In this document: positions 34,936 through 46,430 of the stretch, one piece after another
Numbering within the stretch: position 1 is the stretch's first letter
Layout: the number at the start of each line of letters is the position of its first letter
From: Hydractinia symbiolongicarpus
Lineage: Eukaryota > Cnidaria > Hydrozoa > Anthoathecata > Hydractiniidae
Direction: 5' to 3'
NCBI RefSeq assembly: GCF_029227915.1
Contig: NC_079883.1
Span: 27,094,001-27,158,000, forward strand
DNA: 64,000 nucleotides
The notes under the pieces: generated by a model
Database searches by the model: none
Seen by the model: the letters and a program-made list of their open reading frames with translations, nothing else
Told to the model about the DNA's origin: nothing
Program-made: the position numbers and the translations under genes

Positions 34936-37484
34936 ATGTATACAATTTTTTATACGTTGTGATGAGATTTACCATTTTTTTTCGATTTTTTTTTAATAAA
35001 CAACGTTTTATAAGATATTAAGAAATATAATGACAACTCAAAACATTTTTGTTGGGCAATCGTATTACATTAATTTGTCAAACTTTTTATGATGTTTTCA
35101 GGTTCTATATAACTTGAATTGGTCTATTTTTTTTTCGGCTAACAAGATGACAATGTGGTATTTTGCAGACCAGAGTATAATAAAGTAGACAATCAATTTC
35201 CAGAGGTACAGATGAAGTTGGAAAAGTCACTATTTCAAAAAATTACTACTAGACAGATCTTGAGTGGAGAATAAAAAAAAATAGTCTGCTAAATGCCAAA
35301 ATACAGTCTAAATTTAACATAACATTTTTGTGTTTAATTTTATAAAAAATTAATTAAACAATGGACAGAGAAAAAAAGTTAATTTGCAAAATAGTACGGT
35401 TTTCTATATTACGATTTTCTGTTAAGGATTCTGGCTAAGTTAGTATCATGATAGTTAAGTACCAGTTTAGGTTTGTAACCGTAATGATATTCCAAGGAAA
35501 TTCCAGAAATATTTGTTTCGACCCCACCCTTGTAACATGTCCCATTTTCTACATATGGGATATTTCACTTTTCCTGTTTAATTTTAACGTAATTACCTAA
35601 AACTGTTAGTTAGCAGTTTTCAAACACTGGTACATATTTTAAAAAGGTTGAACACACAAAAAAACAATGGTAAAACAACGGTAAACTAATTGAACCAATT
35701 GGAGATGTATCATTTTCTTTTATAAAATAACAGTTTTTTTCCTTATGGTAAGTTGTATGAAAGAAGGGGTACAAGTCCTTTTTAAGTATACAGGTCCATA
35801 TCTGAATTTGCAAAAAAATATTAGGAGAAGTTGGTCTTTTTGCCTTTTTGTTACTAAATCAGCTAAATTCTGTATTTTAATTGCCCTTATTTTTCTCAAT
35901 CTAGTTACTAAAAAAGTGATATTGTCTTGCAAAGTCATTATTTTGTTTCATTAAACTTCTTTTATATGTAGACATATTTTCCTTCTTTTTTATAGACTTC
36001 TTTTTTATAGTTTACAAGCGTTTGTGTGTTTTACAGTTATTTATGATTATTCTTTTATATACATGTTATGGATTTCATGTGTTTTAACTTGTTTACAAAA
36101 TAATTAGTATAATTGTAAACAACAACACTAATAACAACATTATTACATTCCATATATTCAAATTTCAACCTTTAAAGAAGAAATAAATGCGGAAGGAAAT
36201 AATAATGCAGAATTAATGTTTGCGAACTGCGTTGTATTTGCATTTTTTAATTCGTATTATACCTTGTTTTCAACTCGATTACAATTTTCCTGTAAATTCA
36301 CCATAAAATACACTTTAGATATATTTTACAACGAAAACTTTGTGTAGAAAAATTTTGGGTGAGAAAAGTCGAGTTTGCTGGCAGTTAAATCTGTTATTTA
36401 TAAGCATTGGAACAAAATTCTTCGAGGTTTTTGAAGAGGGCTTAAAAGCATAGAGGATTTGTGATAGTTTTGTGAAAATTATGTCATCAACTTGACAAAA
36501 ACCCTGAAATTTTCCTTTATTTATAGAAGATAAATTAGCAGGCCTATCTTTTGTAATAGTGAATGTATTATCAACTTTTTAATAATTTTCAATGACTTTG
36601 TGTACATTCATTCTCAATTTTCTATTCCGCATTGTGCGCGATTCTTGTGCAAAGCCGCTATTGCCATGTACTCGAGAATAAGGAAAGCTATCCTACGAGA
36701 GTCCTGTGTTGAATAATAATAACACTGCATATTATCATTAATTTTCTTTTATATTTATATTTAGAGTTATTTGTAACCATGGAAACGATTGTGCATATAA
36801 CTAAATTTGTAAATTTGTGATATATATTTTAAATTGAGTGCATGACACCAAAAACATCGTAGCTTGTAGTTTTTTTTCAAAGTCTATACTTTGATCCAAT
36901 ATATGATAATCGCAGATAATTGCAATGAAAACATTCTGATCTAACAATACAGGAGAGAAAGTTCTGGAAACAAAAACCTTTTGTTTGAACTAAAAGTTCC
37001 TATTCCAAGAAAAATATTTCGGATTTGTACACCTTCTTCTTGATGGCTTTTTTTGAACAGTAGTTTGAGGTATTTAAGAGAGTTGTGGTATAGTTAAAAT
37101 TCTTAACTTCGATGTCTAGTCAGTGATATAAGAAATTGAGTCATGTTGTGATGTTCAGGATGTTGGATATTCAAGTAAATCAAAATGGAAGATTTTATCA
37201 AGTCACTATCCGCAGAACTTACCCAGCGAAATTACGAATTACAAATGCATTTCTGGTAGTTGCTTTATGTTGGTTTCAGGTTTGCTTTTTACATTTAGAG
37301 TTTATTTATTTTTTTTTTTGCAGAATTTAGTGTACCTCAATTTGTGAGTAATTTACAAATCGTTTTTATTATGAAGCAGCTCAGTGTTTTTGTACGAAAA
37401 ATTCGAACTAAGATCTTTTTAATTTTCTACTAACAAATTTAACTGGCGATTTGTTTTTTCGCCTGCTTTAAGTAGAGCTTTAAA
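34936..37484. other. Gene-free stretch
   Basis: AT-rich, no supportable exon, RNA gene or dispersed repeat recognised. Confidence 0.45.
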
Positions 37485-37501
37485 TTAAATAAATGAACAT
37501 G

Positions 37502-37604
37502 AAGAAAACTTTTGTGATAAGTTCTATTGCGGAGATAGTATAGTGGTAGCGCATTCGTCTTGTAATCATAAGGTTTCAAGTTCGAGTCCAAACTCCGTTG
37601 CACT
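37502..37604 (+). mobile_element. tRNA-Thr-like retroposon with target duplications
   Basis: The tRNA-like part starts at about 37531: GCGGAGATAGTATAGTGGTA (acceptor and D arm), TCTTGTAATC (anticodon position TGT) and AAGTTCGAGTCC (box B). The 3' ACTCCGT pairs with the 5' GCGGAGA in six of seven positions. The anticodon and T stems pair poorly, so it is not a convincing functional tRNA. A 17-bp direct repeat, TTAAATAAATGAACATG, flanks the insert (37485-37501 and about 37605-37621), as after LINE-driven retroposition. Confidence 0.75.
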
Positions 37605-37750
37605 TTAAATAAATGAACATGTATAAATTAATCTTGTGTGATAACGTCTGTTATGAAAGCAAGCCAATACTCTATAATTCACCTCTAGGATTGGTAAGAG
37701 ACATACTCCACTTTAGCATCCACTTTAGCGACCATGCATTAAGTAGCTAC

Positions 37751-37915
37751 ATGCCTAAAGGCGAATCTCCACGGGACGATTTTTACGACGATCGTCATCA
37801 ATACTCGAATTTGATTGGTCGTGATTTTCGTCATGACAAAAAGTTGAGTTGGTTTCTATTTTTCGTCACAGAAATCGACGCCAATATCGTCGAGTGGACA
37901 TTCGGCTTAAGTGGG
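37751..37915. mobile_element. Possible MITE
   Basis: Left GGCGAATCTCCACGGGACGA and right CGTCGAGTGGACATTCGGC are imperfect inverted repeats (about 16 of 20). The interior is rich in ACGATCGTC palindromes. It has no clear target duplication. Confidence 0.45.
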
Positions 37916-38486
37916 TGAAGCTTAGAGTGTCATCCGTAATATGATTGGTTTGTGTAATAAAGCAGGGGAGTTCCCCATAAATCATGCAGCCTCGCATAGG
38001 AAAAAAGGGTCACCAATCAGTCCTTTCTGGCTCCTTATTTATCTTTCCTTCGACGTTTTAATATTTCATCATGTAAAACATCGATATTTTTGGGGGGTAT
38101 ATAAAGTATTTTGAATAACGTGCCACTATGTGTGAGTGCTTGTGATTTCAGGGACTAACAATATTTAAGTATTCCTTTTTTGTGATTTTGGCGTTTAAAT
38201 TTGGAGGGGGTTAAAAATATAAAAAATTTGGAATTACACTTTTTCGATTTGTGAGTTGTCCCTCACGTTATTGGCATCAAAATAAACACCCCCTCCCTCC
38301 CCCCCCCCACTCCTACATGAATTTTCTGACTTCCTGTTTATTAAGATACCACCCCTCACTCTAACCCCTTTTCTCTTTTATCCATACCTAAGATTAAAGA
38401 GATTCTTGATACCTGTGATTAGGCTGGAATGTTTAAAAGAATTGACAACACATTTAAAACTTTTATAGATACCGTTCATTCTTTTG
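37916..38486. other. Gene-free stretch upstream of the secreted-protein gene
   Basis: C-rich homopolymer tract at 38287-38308. No recognised regulatory motif. An in-frame stop TAG at 38466-38468 precedes the predicted start at 38487. Confidence 0.4.
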
Positions 38487-41400
38487 ATGCTGTTCATCAT
38501 TTTGATATTGTTATTATTGACGCAATATGTGGTTGAAGGTATGTCTGTGGACTTTAAATGTAGTAACTTTACAGTACTCGTAAAACTTGAGATTTCCAAT
38601 AACCCAAATTTTCTTGAACGATTGTTTTACCGCAATTGTACAGCAATCGCAAACACTGTTAGCGTTACGACTTTGTTCTAAACACATGTTGTGAAAAAGT
38701 CGCGAAACAGTTACCATTAGCTACGACTTTATCAAAACACATGTTGTACAACAGTCGCAAACACAGTTACTGTTGCAGCTTCGTTAGAAACACATGTTGT
38801 GAAACAATCGCAAAGCACTCATCGTTACGACTTTTTTCGAAACACATGTTGTACAACAGTCGCAAACACACTTACTTTTGCAGCTTCATTAGAAACATGT
38901 TGTGAAACAATCGCAAAGCACTTATCGTTACGACTTTTTTCGAAACACATGTTGTACAACAGTCGCAAACACAGTTACTGTTGCAGCTTCATTAAAAACA
39001 CATGTTGTGAAACAATCGCAAAGCACTTATCGTTACGACTTTGTTCGAAACACATGTTGTACAACAGTCGCAAACACAGTTACCGGAAGTGTTTCGTACG
39101 GAAGAAGTTTAGGTTAAGTTCACAACTTTAATTTTTACTCATGCTGTTTTGCCTATTTGACATTTCACAACACCGATATTATATTAACCATTGCGAGGCA
39201 AAGATGGTAGCTGCCAGTAGTGGGTGGTTCCAGTAATACGAAGAGTAATTTTTCTTTCACATTTTTGTGCTGTCAGAATCTTTTTTTATTTTTTTTATTT
39301 TTTAGAACGTCTGTTGTGTGTTAACAACTTGGGAATTCAATATACGTCATGTAATTTGTTTGGAACATCGAGACAGGAATGGATATCCAGTGAAAACATC
39401 GTTGAAGTAATTATTAACGAAGTTATGAAACAGGTTCGTTACACGCTTTTTTAAAGAAGGTCTTGAATCATCAAGGCTTACAGGTAGTGAGTGCTTATAT
39501 TAAGTATTCAATTAATTAAGAGATCAAATCTTACTATTTACAAATTTCAAGTTAAAAGTTGAAGAATAAAACTTTCAAGCTGTGATGTTGTTTTGCTGAT
39601 TTTTGAAGCTTCTCCTCCGTGCTTCGATCACATTCTCAATTTTAAAATCAGCGCTGTGCACGAAAACGAGGCTTTTGTAATATGTTTTCCATTTACGTCA
39701 TTGGTCCTAATTCTTAAGACCTATGGGTCTCAAGCAAATAAATTTATTTATCAAAAAAACAAATGTGAGTTGTCACCAAGAGGTTAGATTCGAATGAATA
39801 ATTTATTACTTTTTTTCTTCTTTTTGAAACTTTAGAAAAAATGAAGGGCTTGCACACATTGGGAAAAAATAATGTAAAGAGAAAGAAAAAATACGGGAGT
39901 GAAGTTACTGTTATATCATGCAAGCAAATACATTTTAAGGATTTTTATCGACAAAAAGTAATTAAAATGTTTTTAATATTATAATAATGTCAACCCGAGT
40001 TTTGAATATAAATTAAGTGTGCGAAAATATTTACGTGAAAACTGGGCCTTAAGTTTTATATGCCGATAAGATGCACGTTAAAATCATTGGGTTTGTGGAA
40101 GAATCATGGTCTCGTGTGCTGCGTATCGCTGCAGCAATAAAAGTCCGCGTGAAAAAGATAAAGTTTCTTTCGCTTTCCTAAAAATGATAGATTACAGAAA
40201 GCGTGGTGCTAAGCAATGGGCAGAGATAATCCTCCGAGGCTATGTTCTGACCATTTTTCGGAAGATTGTTTCGACTCGAGCTAGGCCATGCAAAGCACAA
40301 GCGAGTGTTACAATGATAGATTGCCAAAACGAAGATTAGTAAGAGGGGCGGTGCCATCAATATTTCCTCAGAAACGACAGCAAAGTATAACAACGAAGAA
40401 AAGAGCGGAAAAAAGATCACAGGGAGAGGTAAGGACTTTGAGAACTATTTAAATTCCAGGCTCTGTGATTTAAGTGACCTGTTGACTTAAAATGTATTCT
40501 TTTTAAATTCATCTAGGCTGTTTCATAGACTCTAGAATGTAAATTTGTTGAAGATTTTAGCATTGCAGATGTTGAACCGTGTTCATCTTATGACACTCCT
40601 TCATCGTGCTCCATTGCTATTCAAACGGAAAAGTCAAGAATATCCCCGACGAGAAGTTGTGCAACAAAAGTTTCAAGCGTCAAAGTTCGCGATTTTACAG
40701 TCCAGATAGACTTTAAACCAGATACAATAGCTCAAATTAAACAGCTATGGTGATGTGCTTCAACGAAGCGGCACAAGTTTTACAAGATAAAACATATCAC
40801 ATTCATGTTAAAAATCGAAACACGTATATCCTCAAAAGCTCTGTAGAACGACCTCGTTCCCAGGCAGGGTGGCCACAAGTCATGGAATTTCTGGAAATCA
40901 TGGAAAAGACATGGAATTTTATTTGGTCTGGAAAAAGTCATGGAAAACAGGATTTTCATGAAAAAGTCATGGAAAAGTCATGGAACTTTTTTTCCTTGAC
41001 AACCTAAGTTTTTGACTGGCTAAATATTTTTGCAGTTTATATTTTGTAGCATAAATTTCAAGAAAACTTAATTTCAATTTTTTGAACAGTTTCATTGTCA
41101 AGCTTTGTTGCAATATAACATAGTTGTGTTTGGTTTTATTATACTATAAATTTGTTTTATTATACATTATGTCATGTGACTGCTTAGTTTACAAGCAATG
41201 ATAACTTATATTGATGTAATCTGTGTGGTAAAATCGTTTTCAATCAATGTTTCTTCTAAGGAAGGGAGTCCTAGCATAGTTCTAGCTTGTAGCATGGGAC
41301 AGGAATATATTAACTTATTAACATTGATGTTGAGGAGGTCCAGAATCGATTGCCAGTTGACATGGTGAACACAGGCACAGCTGTAAATGCTATCTTGCGG

Positions 41401-44400
41401 TCAAAAGAGATAACAGATGGGGTAAAACATCAGTTCCGAAAAGATTGTGTGGCTTTTCTAACTAATCTGATATTGAAGCTACAAGAGAGAAGTCCCTTGA
41501 AGTATCTTATCGTTCGATACTCCTCCTCATTATCACCAGTCAATATGGTACAGAACCAACAGAAAGCTAAGTCAGTTTATATCTCTGGTTGAAAAGCTTC
41601 ATCAGGTTGATCATGTGTTGCCTTCTGTAGCAGATTCGGCAAAAGAAGAGCTTGAGAAATTCTTGTCATCGCTCGACGCCCCTACTAAGGAAGAGTTTGT
41701 GCAATTTGATTTCAGCAAATCAAGAGTGGATGGATTCCTAAGGCCGTATTTCAAAGATCAAAAAGCGTTATAGGCCATCTGTAAAGTGATCTTCACATTA
41801 TCACACAGTCAATCTGCTGTTGAACGGGGATTTAGTATCAATAAAGAACTGTTGATTGAGAATCTTCAAGAGAAATGTATTGTTAGCCATATGACCACCT
41901 ACAATCATCCAATGTGGATTTGCATGAGTATCAATTGAGTAATGGTCTGTTGAAAAGTTGTAAAGCTGCCAGATACGGAATACATCTGGAAGACCAAAAA
42001 AGAAAAGTCAACGAAGACAAGAAATCAAACAAAAGAAAATCAATAACAGACGAAATCAACAATGTTAAAAACTATAAGAAAAGATTAATCTCATCCATCA
42101 ATGCACTGAACACGGATATTGAAAAACTCTGCTACAAAGTTGAGGAATCTGAGAACATGGACTTTTTAGTTAAAGCAAATGCTTTTAGAAGCAAGCAGAC
42201 GAAAACCTGTCTTGAAAAACCCATATACAAACAGTAGAGAATAAAATTTCCAAAAATATTGGTATATTATACAAAGCAAAGCCATTACTAAATTTTCATT
42301 GTCTTAAAAATTTATACTCTTCCTTTATTCACAGCTATTTAACATATTGTAAAGCACTTATCATTCTAAGCTTACAAAAATTTACAGTAAACAAAGGCAC
42401 GCATGTCGCATAATATTTGGCAAGGACAGATACACCACAGTCGAACCAGTAAGTAGAAGACAAAATATGTCTTCTACTTTCTCCTTAAGTGAAAAAATTA
42501 CTGCTGAAACTTTTTCTAACGTATTGTTGTATATGGCTAGCTAAGATTAAATCGAGTTATGCATTTCAAGATTGTTGTGGGTAGCAAAAACAACACTACT
42601 TGGCAACTCTTGGTGCAAGACCATATCTGCGAATGCATTTTAAAAAGCAGTTAGAGACATGATTACAGATGATGGAGATGTTTTCACCTGGTTTGTTGTG
42701 TGCATAATGACTAGCTAAATAATTATGTCTCAGATATCAAAATAAAACATTTAGCTCAGTGTAATGTAATGTAATATATATACAGCTAGTTAGCTATTTC
42801 TCAAGCTATTATGTTTACTTTTCACGATAATCTTCGATGGGATTATTGCAACTTGACCTATTACGTGATTTGAGTGGCAGAATCGCTATAGCTGGGGCAG
42901 CCACGATTGAAATATTTTGTTATATATTTAAGAAAAAGAGACCATGATTTAAAGAAATATATGTTTTAATTTATATTTGATGTGATCGATCAGTCTCACC
43001 AGGTTGGAGCAATACACCCTTTCAATTATTTTCAGGAGTTGTCCACAAAGGCAATCCTGAAATGTTTAAAGCTCCAATTTGAGCTAGCTACAGAAACTTT
43101 TTTTGATATTTTTGCCCAACTGAACGACAGTCTTTTGTTGGAATCAAATCCACAACCACTTTGACATGAGTCGAATGCTCTACCGACTAATCCCAGTTTA
43201 TCAAATCTATTTGTCAATTTATGTCTGTGTTTGTTCAATTCTTAAGAAAAGCAGAATTTATGACATTGTATTTGTATTGCTCATTACTTTAGCTATATTT
43301 GTAATTGCTTATTTTTAGAGAATTTACGACTTATTGTCCTCCATACATTTTTTGTTCTTTTTAGTCCGCTCCTATCTCTTGAGAGTCTTCAGACTGACCC
43401 ATGTCTTAATAGTTAGGCCTGTCCCATCTTATGACACATTTTTTAAAATTGCAAGAGTCTTTTGTGTACAGTTGAGTTTGTCCCATCCGATAACACGGTT
43501 TTTAAAAGCGGGAGATTCCTTTGTCAACAGTTGGCCTGTACCAACTTAAGACAAATTTGCATACATTTGTTGGGCCGGGTCCGTAAATAGATGGTCATAC
43601 CAACTGCGAACTTCACCTACCCGTCTTTTGACGGACCAGTCCCGCGTCCAAAGTTGGGCCGCTGTCCGTAGTTGGGTCAGAACAGCCACATGAAATATAG
43701 TTTTGTTTATTGTTTTTTTGATGAATATCAGTGTACGAATATGAGTTGCTACAGCCATTATAAGTTTCAAGCAGTCACTACCTTCCGAAATTCTGAGAAT
43801 AATATAAGAATAATGCTAATTATTGTTGTCTAATGCTCCTTAAAGACCGAATTTTTTGTTCAGATAATTTGAAATAGCTAATCATTTTTACAACATTTCT
43901 CTCAAAAATAACGGAGTAGAAATAATAATATTGTAGTGTAACCAAACGTGCATATTTTCAGAATGTGTTATACATTGCTTCTTTTGTTCGCTATTAGCCT
44001 TTTTCTTATTTATTTAGCTATTTTTGAATGTAATTAAAGTTTAAAGCATTTTAACAATCGCGACACCCAACCAACAAAGTATAGGAATTTATAATCTCTT
44101 TAATAAAAGCCGTGTTCTGACTGTCTCTGCGCAAAATTGTACTGCAAGTAACGAGACACACAAAATGCGGTATATAAAGGACGGGCGAACCCGTGGATTT
44201 ATCCACGGGCCACCGACTAGTAATAAAAAAATGAATTTAGTATACGAGTGACAAAGTATCTGTGTAAGGTCGTACACGAATTTGTATCCATTGGTTACCT
44301 TCAATTCTTTTGACGTCAGTTGTATTCTGCTTCTTTATGTTCGATGTACCGATTTTCCTGAGTTTTAGCACATGGGCAGATTTTTAACGTTTTGTGATTT

Positions 44401-44958
44401 TTGAAATGTGAGCAAGTCGCCCAGATTATGTTCCACGTGCCAAAGATATTTTTATGTTTTTTGCCTTGTAATTTAACTGGTGCAGGTCAAATGCCACGAA
44501 GACAACCTTATTCCTGTACGCCTCTATTTGCTATTTATTTGGAATAATTTAAAATCATAAAACAAAGTAGAAATCCGGGGACAAATTTGATCTTACCTAC
44601 GTACTTTGCTAATTTTTTCATCCTATTTGTTTTTGCAGCAATACTTCAAATATATCATCCAAGTTATTTATATGAATGGCGGAAGAATGAAAATTAAAGC
44701 TCTTTTTAAGGTATAATTTTTTTAAAATGTAATGTTGTTAAACCTTGCCAGTTAGTTATTGTGTAAAAAAGTCTCTTTAATTAGGTATTTATCTATTTTT
44801 AGCATATTGAACCGAGTTTTAACATGCTAGTAGAGATTCAACGAACTTGTCAAATGCTATTAACAGATGAACGAGATATCTGTACCAAAAACAATCGGAA
44901 TAATGAAGTTAAATTTGTTAAGCAAACTCGATATAACCTACGCATGCGCAAACGATAA
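38487..44958 (+). CDS. Predicted small secreted protein with two CX10C pairs
   Basis: Four exons assembled by eye: 38487-38538, 39306-39433, 44639-44710, 44803-44958. All introns are GT-AG, phases match (1, 0, 0), and the product is 135 aa. Residues 1-14 (MLFIILILLLLTQY) form a strong signal peptide. The mature part has exactly four cysteines, 22 and 33, then 100 and 111, so both pairs have spacing CX10C. It also has basic C-terminal residues ending RMRKR. I recognise no family. The donor of exon 2 (CAG before GTTCGT) is weak. Intron 1 contains a repeat array, and the 5.2-kb intron 2 contains THAP, hAT and LINE relics. A missed exon or a wrong join of two genes is possible. The start is the first ATG after an in-frame stop. 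Confidence 0.5.
38625..39096. repeat. Tandem array of about 52-bp half-units
   Basis: Alternating variants of about 52 bp, AAACACATGTTGTGAAACAA ... TTACGACTTT and AAACACATGTTGTACAACAG ... GTTGCAGCTTC, give a higher-order period of about 104 bp and roughly nine half-units. It lies inside intron 1 of the predicted secreted-protein gene. The motif matches the interior of the MITE at 47476-47650. Confidence 0.85.
39454..40100. other. Intron 2, first part
   Basis: Part of the predicted large intron; the 39593-39787 frame has no family features or compatible splice sites. Confidence 0.35.
40106..40741 (+). pseudogene. THAP-domain gene relic
   Basis: MVSCAAYRCSNKSPREKDKVS starts a C2CH THAP zinc-finger domain. 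After a frameshift it continues FRFPKNDR, GRDNPPRLCSDHFSEDCFDSS and LPKRRLVRGAVPSIFP, with stop codons inside. The domain ends near a possible donor at 40429. A second open segment (40540-40741, FVEDFSIADVEPCSSYDT ... DTIAQIKQLW) may be the next exon. THAP domains occur in animal regulators and in P-like transposons. Here it is broken. Confidence 0.65.
40865..42237 (+). pseudogene. hAT-like transposon relic
   Basis: At 40865 CAGGGTGGCCAC, a typical hAT terminus, is followed by repeats of GTCATGGAAAAGTCATGG (40880-40985). The transposase-like region begins at about 41320 (DVEEVQNRLPVDMVNTG, EKFLSSLDAPTKEEFVQFDF). Near 41810 comes LSHSQSAVERGFSINKELL, characteristic of the hAT C-terminal dimerisation region. 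It ends with a Lys-rich coiled coil (41914-42237). Frameshifts near 41590 and stops near 41772 and 41937 inactivate it. No matching right terminus was found; the element may be cut by the LINE fragment that follows. Confidence 0.65.
42238..42450 (+). pseudogene. LINE reverse transcriptase fragment
   Basis: Translates to KISKNIGILYKAKPLLNFHC, LYSSFIHSYLTYCK and, after a frameshift, KQRHACRIIFGKDRYTTVEP. These are conserved pieces downstream of the RT catalytic box in many LINEs. Confidence 0.75.
42451..43105. other. Intron 2, middle part
   Basis: No gene or repeat recognised. Confidence 0.35.
43110..43193 (-). mobile_element. tRNA-derived SINE, second family
   Basis: Minus strand: GGGATTAGTCGGTAGAGCAT (box A-like), CGACTCATGTC, box B-like GGATTTGATTCC, 3' CAGTTGGGCAAAAATATC. 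Same order as 31153-31270. Confidence 0.65.
43380..43690. repeat. Decayed palindromic repeat cluster
   Basis: Several CCCATCTTATGACAC / CCCATCCGATAACAC / CCAACTTAAGACAA units and CGTCTTTTGACGGACCAGTC. They resemble the AGTCTTAAGACTGG clusters at 9545 and 10165, here in both orientations. Confidence 0.5.
44098..44222 (+). repeat. Dispersed GACGGGCGAACCCGTGG repeat
   Basis: TCTTTAATAAAAGCCGTGTT, then GCGAGACACACAAAATGCGG-like sequence, then GGACGGGCGAACCCGTGGAT. The 3' part holds a perfect hairpin CCCGTGGAT/ATCCACGGG with a 2-base loop (44190-44209). Related copies are at 57250-57440 and 60866-61140. Confidence 0.65.
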
Positions 44959-45353
44959 AAGGTATGGTTTGTAATAGTCCCTAATATATTTTTGTTATCG
45001 CAGAAGATGATCACCTAAAATCTTCTAAATAATAAAAAATTTGGACCTAAATTTTTTTCTAATAGATAGATCCAATTGATTTATTTCGCGAAAGATATTT
45101 TTGCGAATCAGGAAAATTTTTTCGAAAATCCCTACCCTTAACTATTAATCGACACTCCATCGCTTTACTCTCCTACGCCTACGTTTTTGTAGATCATGTT
45201 ACAATATTTTGTGTCTTGTTAAAAAACAACATAACATATTTTTGAAGGAAGTATCACATGTAAATGATTTGGCTTAACTCGTAATAAAACAACTTGATTT
45301 TTATTGATTTTTTTTATTTTGTCACAGATTAAATCCGTGTGTTGAGAATAAAG

Positions 45354-46430
45354 ATGGCTGCTGAAATAGTATGGGAGGAAGATCCTTGCTATTTTGTTTT
45401 TAATGATCACATCCCTGGCAAAGTAAAAATGCACACACGACGCTTGGATTTAAAAGACTGGATCAGAATTGACAAAACATATCCGGGACAAATGAGGCTG
45501 CGCAAGAAACTAATCGAGACAAAATTAGATGAAGTTTTTGTAAGCAACACAGATAAAGAAATACGAAACAGCAAGTGGGAGCTGTTTGAAATGTTAGTAG
45601 AATACTTACCAAAGCGATTTCCAGAGATTTTCGTTTTGCATGAGAAAGGAATTTATAATAAGTTTTTTGACGAGTTTATCTCAAGGAGCAAAGAGAATTC
45701 CGAAGACCCTTTAATCCGATTGGGACGCTTGGTACAAGAAGATTGGGTTCTAATGCAGTGGAAAGAAACAGAGCAAATGTATGTTTTATCAGCTGCATTA
45801 TTATGCTTCCCCATGGGATGGTCTTTGCAGGAAAAATTTAATAAGTCTATGATGCTTATACATAAGCCGGTAGATTTTTTTATGACACATCTCTTAAAGA
45901 AAGTTACCAATGTATTTTACAAAATGACTCCAAATACGTCACTATGGAGAGCTAACTGGGGAATTTATCCCAACTTAAACGGACCGCTTGACTTATATAC
46001 GCCGCCTAATGACAATAAAGAGAAGAAATATTTCGAGGGAGATAAAACTGGTCGCACAATTCAACTTCGACACGAATATCAAACTTTACGAAAATTACCA
46101 AAAACAAAATGCATTGTGTTCAGTATTAGAACATATCAAAGATATTTGGAAGAATTTAAATCTTTTCCTGTTCAATACAGCGAAAATTTAATTCAAGTTA
46201 TTCAAGAGATGGACGAAAGCACTGCCATCTACAAAGAAGCGCCATTATGGAAAGACGCAACTGTCAAATATTTAAAATATATTACGAAAAAACGAAGCAT
46301 GAAGAAACCAGGTCCTAACACATGTAATTTAATGTCAAGTTTTAGACATAACTGGTTTTTATCTGCCTCTTTATTGTCTGGCTTTGTTTTAGTAGGAATA
46401 ATTGTATTCAAGGTTAACGTGTTAAAGTAG
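45354..46430 (+). CDS. DUF3445 / HODM alpha-subunit-like protein, tail-anchored (paralogue 1)
   Basis: The family is known from bacteria and fungi. In the bacterial haem-dependent oxidative N-demethylase its alpha subunit carries a PAS-like haem fold that oxidises dimethylamine. The 358-aa product shows the family blocks: QEDW 128-131, CFP 151-153, IHKPV 169-173, RHEYQTLRKLP 239-249, FSIRTYQRYLEEF 256-268. After the domain comes a linker and a single hydrophobic span (about 334-352) with a six-residue basic tail, so it should sit in a membrane facing the cytosol. The gene is intronless; an acceptor near 45327 suggests a 5' UTR intron. The ATG at 45354 has a good context (AAGATGG). It is about half identical by eye to the gene at 48235. 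No beta, gamma or delta partner genes are seen. Substrate and catalysis in animals are unknown. Confidence 0.82.
   Translation: MAAEIVWEEDPCYFVFNDHIPGKVKMHTRRLDLKDWIRIDKTYPGQMRLRKKLIETKLDEVFVSNTDKEIRNSKWELFEMLVEYLPKRFPEIFVLHEKGIYNKFFDEFISRSKENSEDPLIRLGRLVQEDWVLMQWKETEQMYVLSAALLCFPMGWSLQEKFNKSMMLIHKPVDFFMTHLLKKVTNVFYKMTPNTSLWRANWGIYPNLNGPLDLYTPPNDNKEKKYFEGDKTGRTIQLRHEYQTLRKLPKTKCIVFSIRTYQRYLEEFKSFPVQYSENLIQVIQEMDESTAIYKEAPLWKDATVKYLKYITKKRSMKKPGPNTCNLMSSFRHNWFLSASLLSGFVLVGIIVFKVNVLK

Noticed and set aside
37531-37603. Functional tRNA-Thr(UGU) gene
   Set aside because: Anticodon and T stems pair poorly, and the flanking 17-bp duplications show a retroposed copy.
38799-39131. Two overlapping plus-strand frames of about 110 and 71 codons
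   Set aside because: Both are readings of the 52-bp half-unit array in an intron.
45339-45353. Five-codon N-terminal extension of the first DUF3445 gene
   Set aside because: It would start at GTG; the ATG at 45354 has a strong context and aligns with the paralogue's start.
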